The notes beneath the pieces were generated by a model. That model was not told the DNA's origin. It saw only the letters and a program-made list of their open reading frames with translations, and did not search any database. Positions 25,808 through 34,232 of a DNA stretch of 35,490 nt are shown one piece after another; the stretch's first letter is position 1; every line of letters starts with the position of its first letter. The translations under genes and the position numbers were made by a program. The DNA comes from Nitrospina sp. Its GTDB lineage: Bacteria > Nitrospinota > Nitrospinia > Nitrospinales > VA-1. The stretch spans positions 1 through 35,490 of the forward strand of contig JABIXH010000255.1 in the NCBI GenBank assembly GCA_018664975.1. Direction: 5' to 3'.

Positions 25808-26185
25808 ATGGCGATTCATAATAGTTTTGAAAATAGCAAATTCATAAAAGGTCAGTCTGGAAATCCAAAAGGACGACCCAAAGGTGCCAAGGATGGGTTG
25901 CCGGCATATATCAACCGAATACTCAGAAAAGATGCGCGACCGGAGATTCTGGAGTTACTAAAGAAAAAAGGTGTTGATCTGGACAACGGATCCAATAGTG
26001 CGGTGATAGCATTTGCGCTTATAAAAACGGCGCAGGCGGGTGATGTGAGTGCTATCAGGTTAATTTTTGATCAGACAGAGGTTCCTTTGCCGAAACAGGT
26101 TGACCTGTCCAGCTCTATACCCCTGACCGCAGAACAAAAACGAAAAATAGCCGAAACATATCTGGGGAGTCTGGAAAACTGTTGA
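25808..26185 (+). CDS. DUF5681-domain phage-type protein
   Basis: The N-terminal motif FIKGQSGNPKGRPKGAKD is the signature of DUF5681, a family found next to terminase genes in phages and phage-like elements. A helical middle (ILELLKKKGVDLDN, AVIAFALIKTAQAGDVSAIR) ends in a basic QKRKIAETYLG tail. The domain is often at the N-terminus of proteins with a terminase-small-subunit-like role, which would fit DNA recognition for packaging. No large terminase gene follows. It is the last recognisable gene of the element. Confidence 0.8.
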   Translation: MAIHNSFENSKFIKGQSGNPKGRPKGAKDGLPAYINRILRKDARPEILELLKKKGVDLDNGSNSAVIAFALIKTAQAGDVSAIRLIFDQTEVPLPKQVDLSSSIPLTAEQKRKIAETYLGSLENC

Positions 26186-26298
26186 ACCCGCACAGTTTGC
26201 CTGGAAATACAACATCTCGAATTCAAGTGTGAAGTGCAACTCTGATTGTCGGTAGTCCGCTGTTGTTGCAATAACTGCATCCGGGCATGGAGATTCTC

Positions 26299-26443
26299 GC
26301 CCCTCCCCCTTTGCCATCCTCCCTAGCGGCCTGACGGCCTCCCTCCTGCTTATCCCCCTCACCCCATATGGGGGTGAGGCTGTCATTGACAGGGAGGATT
26401 CGACAAGGGGGAATAGGGGCTGTCGTGGAGCCTCCAACTCCAC
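26299..26443. repeat. Nested palindromes
   Basis: The outer arms 26299-26324 and 26391-26420 are imperfect reverse complements (ending in ATCCTCCCT / AGGGAGGAT). Inside are the 9-bp stem CCTCACCCC / GGGGTGAGG (26357-26379) and CTGTCA / TGACAG (26380-26392). A third hairpin, GTGGAG / CTCCAC, is at 26425-26443. The tract is much more GC-rich than its surroundings. It may be a structured RNA, a palindromic repeat element or part of an att/origin site. Confidence 0.65.
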
Positions 26444-26757
26444 TTGTCATAACCATGCCCTCAAGAACAAGAGCCCGCCCATCGCAAGGCGTCTGATCGC
26501 TTGCCTTCCTATAAACTGGCGGAAAGGTGTTGTTTAAAATACCAATGGGGTAACCAACGGGTTAAGAAATATATCTAAGAAGTAGACAATGCCAACTCGA
26601 CTATCGAATCAAGCTTTGAATCAGTTTGTGATTCTATTTCCTGGAAGGATGATAGATAGTTAGCCTATGGGCCCTGCTACTAGATTGGTTTTAAATGGCA
26701 AAGAATCAAGATTACTAAGAGAAGATCAGTTTAATAAGAAATCTGACCTGCCGGGTA

Positions 26758-26856
26758 ATGAACACCTATGCCAACGCACCTCGCGAAGGTTCCCCAGAAT
26801 GGGATATCATGTATCACAAGCATTTCGAAGAATACATGAACAAAAAAGGGTTTTAA
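26758..26856 (+). CDS. Possible 32-aa small protein
   Basis: A short frame starting MNTYANAPREG and ending EEYMNKKGF. Its composition (EWDIMYHKHFEEYM) looks protein-like, and a longer overlapping ORF in the track (26667-26936) looks less so. There is no ribosome site. It may be a small gene, a gene remnant, or chance. Confidence 0.25.
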   Translation: MNTYANAPREGSPEWDIMYHKHFEEYMNKKGF

Positions 26857-26914
26857 GTTTACGTCACATTCCGACGACACTTCTTTCTAAACGACTGCAA
26901 GTGAGCAATACCCT

Positions 26915-27322
26915 CTATGGGTTCTTCCGACTTTGAGTTGCAAAAATAAAATCTTCGACCCCTGCCCTTCGAATCTCTTCAATTATTCTCCCAAATAGCG
27001 CGAATTCAATATTTCTGTCTCCGTGTATCTCGACTGCTTTAAATTTGTTTTGTGCTAAAACCTGCTCCACTTGACTTTGAAGTTCATCACGAGTAACAGA
27101 TGTTCCATTAAGCTCTAGGAATCCTGCGCGGGAAATTTTAATCACAATATTTTTTCCGGGAACCTTACTCGCAGAATGCGCCTCAGGAAGTTCTGCCTGC
27201 AAAACACCACTTATCGAACTCGAGGTCAACATAAAAAAAATGAGCAGTAGAAAAACAATATTGATCAATGGAACCAAATCCATCTCGATATTTCTCTTTT
27301 GATTGCCTTTAATTTTGATCAT
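26915..27322 (-). CDS. exbD: ExbD-family protein with Asn in place of the essential Asp
   Basis: The protein has the ExbD/TolR layout: a short basic N-terminus, one transmembrane helix (MDLVPLINIVFLLLIFFML) and a periplasmic domain ending in FIFATQ. ExbD helps ExbB use the proton gradient to energise TonB. In the family the helix carries an invariant Asp (PLIDV) needed for proton transfer; here it is Asn (codon AAT), one base away from Asp. The start at 27322 (MIKIKGNQKR) is chosen because it aligns with the usual ExbD N-terminus; the track's longer start is not supported. It is the last gene of the operon, 22 bp after the other ExbD. Confidence 0.88.
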   Translation of the reverse strand: MIKIKGNQKRNIEMDLVPLINIVFLLLIFFMLTSSSISGVLQAELPEAHSASKVPGKNIVIKISRAGFLELNGTSVTRDELQSQVEQVLAQNKFKAVEIHGDRNIEFALFGRIIEEIRRAGVEDFIFATQSRKNP

Positions 27323-27344
27323 AGCCAGTCTCGGTAAAATAAAA

Positions 27345-27734
27345 CTACAAGACCAGTGAAAAGTCACTGGCACCCGCTTGGCGGGCCATATCAAAAACCT
27401 GAACAAAAATATCGTACAGGGCTTTATCATCGGTGTGTACAACCACGGCTTTATTGCTACGACGAGTGATCTCTGACTTTAAAATTTTCATGAGACCCTT
27501 CAAATCAGTCGATTGATCACCCACTCGAATATCATCAGCCTGATTGATTCTGATAACCAGAGGCATTTCTTCAGGGGTATTGGATGAAGTTCCATTTGAT
27601 AATTTCACATCCAGTCCCTGCGCCGGAATAGCAAAGGTAAGCATATAAAATATTAACAGAAGAAATACCACATCGATCAAGGGAGCAAGATCGGGTTTGA
27701 AGCGTTTATGATTGCCTTTGGAAATATTCAACAT
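27345..27734 (-). CDS. exbD: ExbD-family protein with intact Asp
   Basis: It starts MLNISKGNHKRFKPDL (ATG at 27734), as ExbD proteins do, and not at the longer start of the track. The transmembrane helix DLAPLIDVVFLLLIFYML keeps the proton-transfer Asp. The periplasmic domain (residues about 45-130) ends in GASDFSLVL. It begins 7 bp after the ExbB stop, so ExbB and ExbD are co-translated. With the Asn-carrying paralogue after it, the operon codes for an ExbB-ExbD-ExbD set. Confidence 0.92.
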   Translation of the reverse strand: MLNISKGNHKRFKPDLAPLIDVVFLLLIFYMLTFAIPAQGLDVKLSNGTSSNTPEEMPLVIRINQADDIRVGDQSTDLKGLMKILKSEITRRSNKAVVVHTDDKALYDIFVQVFDMARQAGASDFSLVL

Positions 27735-27741
27735 AGGGTGA

Positions 27742-28392
27742 TCAGGAAGAGTTTCGAGAAATCGGGTAAAACTTAATGTCCATAGAATATATAAACTGCT
27801 GGCCATATTTATTGAGGGCAAAAGCCAGTTTCTCCTTCTTCCTGTCAAAATAATGCAACATAATCACAGTGGGAATGGCAACAGATAGTCCAGCGGCAGT
27901 TGTTAATAAAGCTTCCCAGATACCACCCGCCAAAAGACTCGGATCAACCTGTCCCTCAAATTCAGCGACTTTATTAAAAGCCTGCACCATTCCGATAACA
28001 GTGCCCAACAAACCCATTAATGGGGAAATCGTGGCAATGACTTCCAAACCACGTATATTTTTTTCCAGAGAATTTATTTCTTCCTGACCTGCGAGGGTTA
28101 GCTTTTCTTCCAGCTTCCAGCGCGGAATATCTTTTTCGCCGAGCCCGGCTTCAATGATGCGCCCTAATGGGTTGGGAGATTTTTGGCACTGCTCCAAAAC
28201 TTTGTCAGCATGACCTTCTTTTATTAAATCAAGAACAGGTTTTAAAAATCCATCTATATCTACAATATATTTTTTAAAGAAAATTGCGCGTTCAATAACG
28301 ATCGCCAAGGCAATGATCGAGCAAAGAAAAATTGGGAACATTATTATCCCTCCCTTGGCTATCAACCCAAACAAATCAGAAATCGCACCCAT
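27742..28392 (-). CDS. exbB: ExbB/TolQ/MotA-type proton channel protein
   Basis: A 216-residue membrane protein with three helices: one near the N-terminus (GGIIMFPIFLCSIIALAIVI), and two at about residues 115-185 (SPLMGLLGTVIGMVQAF and LLTTAAGLSVAIPTVIML). The GLLGTVIGM and TTAAGLSVAIPT motifs are those of ExbB/TolQ. It forms the pentameric channel that drives TonB. An AGAAAGGG ribosome site precedes the ATG. It lies between the repeat protein (46 bp) and the two ExbD genes. Confidence 0.94.
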   Translation of the reverse strand: MGAISDLFGLIAKGGIIMFPIFLCSIIALAIVIERAIFFKKYIVDIDGFLKPVLDLIKEGHADKVLEQCQKSPNPLGRIIEAGLGEKDIPRWKLEEKLTLAGQEEINSLEKNIRGLEVIATISPLMGLLGTVIGMVQAFNKVAEFEGQVDPSLLAGGIWEALLTTAAGLSVAIPTVIMLHYFDRKKEKLAFALNKYGQQFIYSMDIKFYPISRNSS

Positions 28393-28438
28393 TAAAAACC
28401 CTTTCTTATAATTTTACCAAACACAGAAATCCAGAACA

Positions 28439-29185
28439 TTACTGATCCTGAACCATATCTGGCTTGCCGTCGAAGTTCCTGTCTGCCTCTATTCGAATCA
28501 ATTTCCCTGATGGATCAAAAAATTCCCATCGATCTGTCTTACCATCAAAATTGGTATCATTCTCGACCTTTACCAACACATTAGATCCCTTGAAAAACTG
28601 CCATTGATCGGGTTTCTGATCCGAGTTTGTATCAAACCCTACCTTCTCAAGTTTTTCGCTGACGAAGTAATCCCAACGGTCAGTAGTACCGTTAAAGTCG
28701 GTATCGTAGTTGGTCTGCTTTATCTTCTGATTGCTATCAAAGTATTGCCATATATCTACCTTCCCGTCACCGTTTTCATCAATTTCGGTCTGCTCAATCT
28801 TGCCATTAGCATCAAATTTTTCATTCCAATCGAACTTGCCGGTATTTTTACTATCCTTTTCAATTTTTTCCAGCTTACCCTGATCCGAGTAATGCTGAAT
28901 CTGATCCATTTTCCCATTCTTGTCGGCATCGAATTCGGCCTTGACTAGAATTTTATCTCCCACGAAATGCTCGACCTGATCAATATTGCCATCAAAGTTG
29001 GTGTCGTGTTCAACCTTGAAAATCTTTCCATCAGCAGTGGTATGTCTCCATTGATCCATCTTGCCATCAAAATTAGAGTCGATTTTTGCAACATCAGCAA
29101 AAACCATAGAACCGCTCACCGTGAATAAGATAAATGTACATATTGAAATCAATCTTAATGAATTAATAATATTATTTTTTGTCAT
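28439..29185 (-). CDS. Exported calcium-binding-type repeat protein
   Basis: After a signal peptide (ISICTFILFTVSGSMVFADV) come about nine repeats of 22 residues with the form DxNxDGKxDxW..F, for example DTNFDGNIDQVEHF and DTNFDGKTDRWEFF. The D-x-N-x-D-G loop is like EF-hand or thrombospondin type 3 calcium loops. At least one copy (DSKNTGKFD) has lost part of the loop. It should be periplasmic or exposed. The gene lies between TonB and ExbB, 3 bp from the TonB stop, which is unusual for such operons and suggests a role tied to uptake. Function unknown. Confidence 0.82.
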   Translation of the reverse strand: MTKNNIINSLRLISICTFILFTVSGSMVFADVAKIDSNFDGKMDQWRHTTADGKIFKVEHDTNFDGNIDQVEHFVGDKILVKAEFDADKNGKMDQIQHYSDQGKLEKIEKDSKNTGKFDWNEKFDANGKIEQTEIDENGDGKVDIWQYFDSNQKIKQTNYDTDFNGTTDRWDYFVSEKLEKVGFDTNSDQKPDQWQFFKGSNVLVKVENDTNFDGKTDRWEFFDPSGKLIRIEADRNFDGKPDMVQDQ

Positions 29186-29188
29186 GGC

Positions 29189-30193
29189 TCATCTCAAAAT
29201 GAAAGAAACTGGAAGTTTTAATGATACATATTGTTTGTTCAGTTTTTCCGGAATTGGCGGAAAGGGTCCAGCATTTTTAACAGCATTTCGGGCCGCCTCA
29301 TCAAGCATTGCGTGACCAGAGGAATGTTCAACTAAAAGCTTGAGCACCCCGCCATCTTTTCCAAGTTTGAAGGATAAATTAATTTTTCCCTGTTGCCCTT
29401 TTTTACGAGCACTTGGAGGATAGATCTTAGCGCGAGCAATCATCTGCCTCACTGTGGTGGTGTACCCATTCCAGAGTTCATCCAATTCATCACCCGAAAG
29501 TTGATCCTGTTTATCAAGGTTCAATGCAGCAACATTTCTCACCTGCGGCTTAAAGGAATGATTTACACCACCACGAGTATCCACCAAAGTTGAGTGCCCG
29601 CTAGTACTTTGCTTGAGTTTGTCAACTTTACCCATTCGTGTCCTGGGTTGAAAAGCATTTCGCTTAAATGTCCCTTTCGCTGCAAACCTGCCAACTACAA
29701 CTTTACCGACTGGAGAAAAAGCCGTCTGGTAATAGCTTTTTGAAACATTTTTCACCATCCTCGGCTTAGCTGAGTAATTCGGCATATTTGTGTTGAAAAC
29801 GGTTTTTTGAATTGACGCCGATGTGCTGACCTCAATGCTTTTTGGTGCTTTAGTCATCACTGGAGTGACCGTTGCCCTGGTCACCTGCATGGGGACACTT
29901 TTAATTTGCCTTATCGGAGTACTCACAGGAATAGCAACGGGTTTAGGCAGAACAGATTTCTTACGTAAAACCGGCCTTTTTACTTCCAGCATTTTTTTGG
30001 GATCTCGAACAAGTTCCGGTTTCTTTACCACTTCCAGACGAATCTTTTTATATTTTTTTTCCTGAACAAGTGGCTTATCAAATATCCCAAAAGGCTGTGT
30101 AGCAAAAAAAACAAAGTGCAGGACAATAGATATAAAAGCCGCATGGCTTAAATCAAAAGTGTCATTAAAGTATTTTGAAACAAGTTTATTCAT
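29189..30193 (-). CDS. tonB: TonB energy transducer
   Basis: The layout is that of TonB: one membrane helix near the N-terminus (HAAFISIVLHFVFFATQPFG), a long Pro/Lys/Val-rich linker (for example RPVLRKKSVLPKPVAIPVS), and a C-terminal TonB domain of about 90 residues (YPPSARKKGQQGKINLSFKL, then LDEAARNAVKNAGPFPPIP). TonB reaches across the periplasm and opens outer-membrane receptors. The linker between about 100 and 240 is basic and longer than in E. coli TonB (334 residues against 239). It is 18 bp from the BNR lipoprotein and 3 bp from the repeat protein. Confidence 0.93.
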   Translation of the reverse strand: MNKLVSKYFNDTFDLSHAAFISIVLHFVFFATQPFGIFDKPLVQEKKYKKIRLEVVKKPELVRDPKKMLEVKRPVLRKKSVLPKPVAIPVSTPIRQIKSVPMQVTRATVTPVMTKAPKSIEVSTSASIQKTVFNTNMPNYSAKPRMVKNVSKSYYQTAFSPVGKVVVGRFAAKGTFKRNAFQPRTRMGKVDKLKQSTSGHSTLVDTRGGVNHSFKPQVRNVAALNLDKQDQLSGDELDELWNGYTTTVRQMIARAKIYPPSARKKGQQGKINLSFKLGKDGGVLKLLVEHSSGHAMLDEAARNAVKNAGPFPPIPEKLNKQYVSLKLPVSFILR

Positions 30194-30211
30194 AATTTGT
30201 TCGACCTTAAT

Positions 30212-31486
30212 CTAAGACTGAATTCGTCCCCGGCAAAGCATTACCTGCGGGCCTTCATCCCCGATCTCCGTCCACATGGCATATACGCGACCGCCATTAC
30301 CTTTGAATAAATATGGATAGGCCACTCCTTTACTTGTTGAGGGAAGCGGCGATGGGGAGGAAATATTAACATCCGAAGAGACTTTCACCAGCCATGCTTT
30401 ATCTCGTCCCCAGCCACCTTCAAGGATAGGGTCGCGCCCCTGGAAAATAACCCAGGCCTCTTTTCCGATAACAGTGATGTCAGGGTGATTAGCATCTAAA
30501 ACCAGTCCATTTATATCTTTAGCGACCTGATAAGTTTTCCCATTGTCAGCAGAGTGAGCAAACTTTAGGCTGGCTTTACCATTTGCCCCCGTATACCAGC
30601 TGACGAACAGTTTGCCTCCTACGTACTTCATGGCTGGTCCTGAGTGAGCACAACCATTAATCTTCCAGCCTGTCTTTGTCACTTTTACTGGTTTGCTCCA
30701 CGTCTTGCCTCCATCCAGTGAAGTGGCTACTACAATGATCCTCTCGTTGTCATCATAAACATGGCGCCATGAAGCAAATATTTCTCCGTTGTCTCCAAAA
30801 GCCAGAGCAGTGCGGCAGCACGGGCAAATATCTCCCGAAATTTTTATATTTTTTTCAAAAGATTTACCCTGGTCTACAGAACGGGCGATATAGACGGAAG
30901 TGGTTCCGGACTTGCCGGATTTCCTATCTCGTCCATCTAACCAAATAACATAAATAGTTCCATCAGGGGCCACCTCCATTGTGAAAAACGATTGCGAGGC
31001 TTTTCCAAAATCGTCATTCACTCTAATGGCCGGGTTGAAGCTTTTACCAAAATTCATGGAACGGGCGAATTTGATATCGCGCTTCCCCACCCAAGCGGCA
31101 AACATACCTCTGCCTTTTCCATTTCTTAACTTAGGGCCATTTTCTCCATGTGCACTGACTTCTCCTTTTTCCAAATTCACGGGTACCGCACCAGAAAAAC
31201 TATCACCGATATTTTTCGTCTTTGCCATGAACAAATTCTGTTTGCCCTTGTCATTATGGGCAGCATAGAGCATGTTCATAGACTCAGATGTCCTGACCAA
31301 TAGTTGACCATCAGTGCCCTTGGCGATGGGTCTCGGCACTGGCTCCCAAACAACTTCAGAATTACTCTCCTCTGACTTAGCACTCTCACTCCTGTTATCT
31401 GGAGCAACACCCAGCCCAGATCCCACACAGGAAGTGAGAAATATAAAGATTACTAATATAAATTCGATCGACTTTTGACTTCGCAT
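30212..31486 (-). CDS. BNR-repeat (sialidase-fold) lipoprotein with CPCC motif
   Basis: The N-terminus is a lipoprotein signal with lipobox LTSC (FILVIFIFLTSCVGSG). The rest is a six-bladed propeller type with Asp-box repeats SLDGGKTW, SVDQGKSF, SMNFGKSF and SADNGKTY, as in sialidases. A CPCC motif (SGDICPCCRTALAF) and a nearby NGCAHSGPAM could bind metal, and the catalytic residues of true sialidases are not obvious. It is co-directional with the TonB-dependent receptor and TonB, so it is more likely a ligand- or metal-binding accessory than a sugar hydrolase. The ATG has a GGAG site nine bases upstream. Confidence 0.85.
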   Translation of the reverse strand: MRSQKSIEFILVIFIFLTSCVGSGLGVAPDNRSESAKSEESNSEVVWEPVPRPIAKGTDGQLLVRTSESMNMLYAAHNDKGKQNLFMAKTKNIGDSFSGAVPVNLEKGEVSAHGENGPKLRNGKGRGMFAAWVGKRDIKFARSMNFGKSFNPAIRVNDDFGKASQSFFTMEVAPDGTIYVIWLDGRDRKSGKSGTTSVYIARSVDQGKSFEKNIKISGDICPCCRTALAFGDNGEIFASWRHVYDDNERIIVVATSLDGGKTWSKPVKVTKTGWKINGCAHSGPAMKYVGGKLFVSWYTGANGKASLKFAHSADNGKTYQVAKDINGLVLDANHPDITVIGKEAWVIFQGRDPILEGGWGRDKAWLVKVSSDVNISSPSPLPSTSKGVAYPYLFKGNGGRVYAMWTEIGDEGPQVMLCRGRIQS

Positions 31487-31763
31487 GATGCTTATCTCCG
31501 GTCTTTTCAGACGACGGTGTTAGTAAATTTTAGGAAAGCAAACGCCCCGGACCAGAGGTCATTATGATCCGGGCGTTAACCATTCCTAACGTGTCCGCTT
31601 AGGAGGAGACAGACACGATAATCAGGAAGTCCTTGACCAACCTCAAGGATCTTCCCGGGGTGCAGAGTATTGAGAAGTAGTTAGTCATCAATCATGCTTC
31701 TCAGTACCACTTTCGAGCCTCGGGGCAGAAAACAAACTATCCCGTGTTACAAATTTATAGAGA
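31487..31763 (-). promoter_or_regulatory. Intercistronic stretch with four stem-loops
   Basis: The gap between the receptor and the lipoprotein gene holds four consecutive inverted repeats: TGAGAAG/CTTCTCA (31671-31703), GAAGTCCTTGA with TCAAGGATCTTC (31626-31654), CGTGTC/GACACG (31590-31617) and AACGCCCGGA with TCCGGGGCGTT (31541-31577). None has a clean T tract. They may stabilise the mRNA ends or act as attenuators between strongly and weakly expressed genes. Confidence 0.6.
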
Positions 31764-34067
31764 TCACATGAACTTCCATTTCAAATCAAGAGAATAGGTT
31801 CTATTTGGATAAGTATGCGGACCTGTATTGGCCGACTCATCAGTTAAATTGTTAATGCCAAAAGACGCATTCATTTTTTGGTATCTATAGGTCGTTTTAA
31901 GATCCATGAAAAAATACTCATCCTGCCCACCATCGCCTTCAAGAATGTCATCATTCTGAATGCGACCAAAAGCCTTATCCTGCCAACGTCCTGCCACCAT
32001 GGCATCCCAGTTAGTATTGATGTGATACAAAGACTGAAACTTGGCCCTAAACTCAGGAACACGAGGTATTTTATTTCCCTCAGCTGATGTATTTGAAGTG
32101 TGCTTCCTGATTTCCGCGTTGGTGTATGAAATATTAAAGTCAAAATCATGCTTGGAAACCAAAAAGTCTCTTCGCTTAACAACCAATTCAGCCCCAAATG
32201 TCCTTACCTTATCGATATTAATGAAAGTGGATGTGGTTACCGCGCCCGTTATATCCTGATCACTGAAAATGGTATCCGTGAGATCATCAAAAAACAGGTT
32301 CAGTTGCGTTGTGGCCTTTGGCCGATAATGTTCCACCATGATGGTGGCATGAGTTCCTACCTCAGGCTCCAGACCGGGACTGGCTATACTGTTATTTGCT
32401 AAGTCATCAATATTTTCAAACAATTCTTCCGGCAAAGGGAAGCGGGTAGCTCGAGCAACGGAAAACCTCAAGTCCAAATCACTATTGGGTTTGAATCCCA
32501 GAGAAACTTTGGGAGAAAAAGCTACGTCATCGCGTTCCAACTGCCCACCTATCTCACCTGCCGTTTCATGCTTGAAACCATTGAAAGAACGCCAAGCTTC
32601 AGCACGCCCACCAAACTGGAGGTCCCATTTAGGGGCAATCTTCCAACCTAAGTTGCCATGAATAGCATGTGTATCTGTCTGGCCACCACTGGAGTTGTTG
32701 AACGTACCCTCACTCCTTTCGGATAACTCCCAGTTAGGAAGACTCCTGTAGTTTGCTACCTTGAGCTTGGCGTGGTCATAGTGATACCCACCTTCAAAGG
32801 AAAGGTCATTGTGGGCAAGAAAAGCATCTTTATCGAATCTCAGTTCAAACAACTGCCAGCCTGTTTCCGAAAACTCCGTTAATTGACCACCATTGTCGAA
32901 AGCTGGTGAATCCGGATTTTGATCTGAGTCCCTCGAAACGTCCTGCAAAACCGTATAAGTACTCAGAACAGCATCGTAATTCCACCCTCCTCCAAACTCC
33001 CCGCTGACACCCATTCCGGCAAGCAGGTCCTGCTTGTCCTGCTTGGAAACATCAAAATCATTTTCTGCTACGGTAAAGTCCTTTCCATTAAAATTCAGAG
33101 TTCCGGTCCAGAGTTTATTGCCATTAGCATCCTTGATATAGTTATTCACATTCTCTTGATCCCTGTGGCGATCAAGCAAACCGATCATTCCTCTCAACTT
33201 GAACTGGGATGAAAAATCATAATTCATTTTCAACTTAAATAAATCGTTGATGCTACTTTCTTCACCATTATCAGCGTAAGCAATAGAATCTCGCACTCGT
33301 GAATCTATAAAGTTATTCACTCCCGTCACAGCGGTGCCGGCACCGGCGGCGACATTATTTTTTACCGTAGTGTCTGTGGGTTGAGTCTGAGTGTCCAAAC
33401 GGTTGTAAAATACGTAATAAGAAAGTTTATCGATTTTATTACCGTGGGAAAAAAAGGTCTTATAGCCAGGCGCATTACCCTTGCTCTCAAAAACCTCCCA
33501 ATCCTGAACCCAGGCTGTGGTTTGCAAAGTCCATTCTTCGCCTTCAGGTTGCCGTGATGTAATATCAATAACCCCTCCCATAGCGTTACCACTATGCTTG
33601 GGAGAGAAAGGGCCATAAGTAATATTGACAGCTTCTGTTTCATCAGCAGCTACAAAGTTCCACTGAGGAGCTCCGTTAAAACGCGTTCGCAACATGCTGT
33701 GAAGTGGAAAACCATCCACAAAAAGCATGTGGCGAGCAGTTTGAAAATTCCCATTTCCCCTCATAGAAATAACCCCATTGGGATCACCAAAGTATCGCCG
33801 TCTGATTTCTAGATTAGGAGCGTATCGAACTGTATCTTCTGCTGAAATAGTAGTTATCGCGTCTATTTCTGAACGGTCTACTTTGAATTTTGATGTTGGT
33901 ATTGGCATGAAGTCATCAAAAGTATCTCTTATCTCAGCTCTTGGTGCCTCGATAACAAGTTCATCTAAACTTTTTGCCTCATTTTCATCAGCGGCATTGA
34001 CCGTGCCAGCAGAAAGCATTAACACAACCAGAGACAACACTAATAACTTACGGTTAAAACAGCGCAT
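31764..34067 (-). CDS. TonB-dependent outer-membrane receptor
   Basis: A signal peptide (LLVLSLVVLMLSAGTVNA) leads to a TonB-box-like DELVIEAP, then the plug domain (DTVRYAPNLEIRRRYF, ISMRGNG, MLFVDGFPL, GNAMGGVIDIT). About 560 residues of beta-barrel follow, ending NRTYSLDLKWKFM. The start MRCFNRK (34067) is chosen because GGAGGAA lies 7 bases upstream; the track's start at 34091 includes that site. Plug and barrel are full-length. The substrate is not given by sequence. The adjacent His-rich protein and the CPCC lipoprotein make a metal or metal-complex plausible; siderophore, vitamin and glycan substrates remain possible. Confidence 0.93.
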   Translation of the reverse strand: MRCFNRKLLVLSLVVLMLSAGTVNAADENEAKSLDELVIEAPRAEIRDTFDDFMPIPTSKFKVDRSEIDAITTISAEDTVRYAPNLEIRRRYFGDPNGVISMRGNGNFQTARHMLFVDGFPLHSMLRTRFNGAPQWNFVAADETEAVNITYGPFSPKHSGNAMGGVIDITSRQPEGEEWTLQTTAWVQDWEVFESKGNAPGYKTFFSHGNKIDKLSYYVFYNRLDTQTQPTDTTVKNNVAAGAGTAVTGVNNFIDSRVRDSIAYADNGEESSINDLFKLKMNYDFSSQFKLRGMIGLLDRHRDQENVNNYIKDANGNKLWTGTLNFNGKDFTVAENDFDVSKQDKQDLLAGMGVSGEFGGGWNYDAVLSTYTVLQDVSRDSDQNPDSPAFDNGGQLTEFSETGWQLFELRFDKDAFLAHNDLSFEGGYHYDHAKLKVANYRSLPNWELSERSEGTFNNSSGGQTDTHAIHGNLGWKIAPKWDLQFGGRAEAWRSFNGFKHETAGEIGGQLERDDVAFSPKVSLGFKPNSDLDLRFSVARATRFPLPEELFENIDDLANNSIASPGLEPEVGTHATIMVEHYRPKATTQLNLFFDDLTDTIFSDQDITGAVTTSTFINIDKVRTFGAELVVKRRDFLVSKHDFDFNISYTNAEIRKHTSNTSAEGNKIPRVPEFRAKFQSLYHINTNWDAMVAGRWQDKAFGRIQNDDILEGDGGQDEYFFMDLKTTYRYQKMNASFGINNLTDESANTGPHTYPNRTYSLDLKWKFM

Positions 34068-34232
34068 AGAACATTCCTCCCTACAAAACACAGAATTTTA
34101 AAATCACTTAACATTCCATTTCATAGCCTGGACACCTCCGTTCTATCAAATAACGGATTACTGACGAAAAACGCAAGACGAGCCTGAAACGGAATTTACA
34201 ATGAAATTATTTTGGGAACTAAAATGGATGTA

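Larger units (their letters stand above)
19432..26500 (+). mobile_element. Integrative element at tRNA-Arg(CCU), satellite-like
   Basis: The left end is the tRNA fragment at 19432-19480. Contents in order: tyrosine integrase, an unknown Lys-rich protein, AlpA-like excisionase/regulator, toprim/DUF3987 replication protein, small proteins, and a DUF5681 protein of phage type. There are no capsid, tail or large terminase genes, so it would need a helper to be packaged, if it is packaged at all. The right end is set only by the last recognisable element gene and the palindromic region after it. No intact tRNA-Arg is seen in the window to the right, so the element may have lost its right att or may extend further. 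Confidence 0.7.
26186..26914. other. Non-coding region after the island genes
   Basis: Over 700 bp with no well-supported gene. The left half has a group of inverted repeats (26299-26443). The right half is AT-richer and contains only a possible 32-aa ORF. The island probably ends here, but no second tRNA-Arg fragment or intact tRNA is seen. Confidence 0.55.

Noticed and set aside
26667-26936. 89-aa plus-strand ORF in the non-coding region
   Set aside because: Arg/Leu-rich, no ribosome site, overlaps the end of exbD; another frame within it looks more protein-like.
30212-31486. Calling the BNR lipoprotein a true sialidase
   Set aside because: Asp boxes are present, but the catalytic Arg triad and Tyr/Glu are not evident and no sialic acid genes are near.
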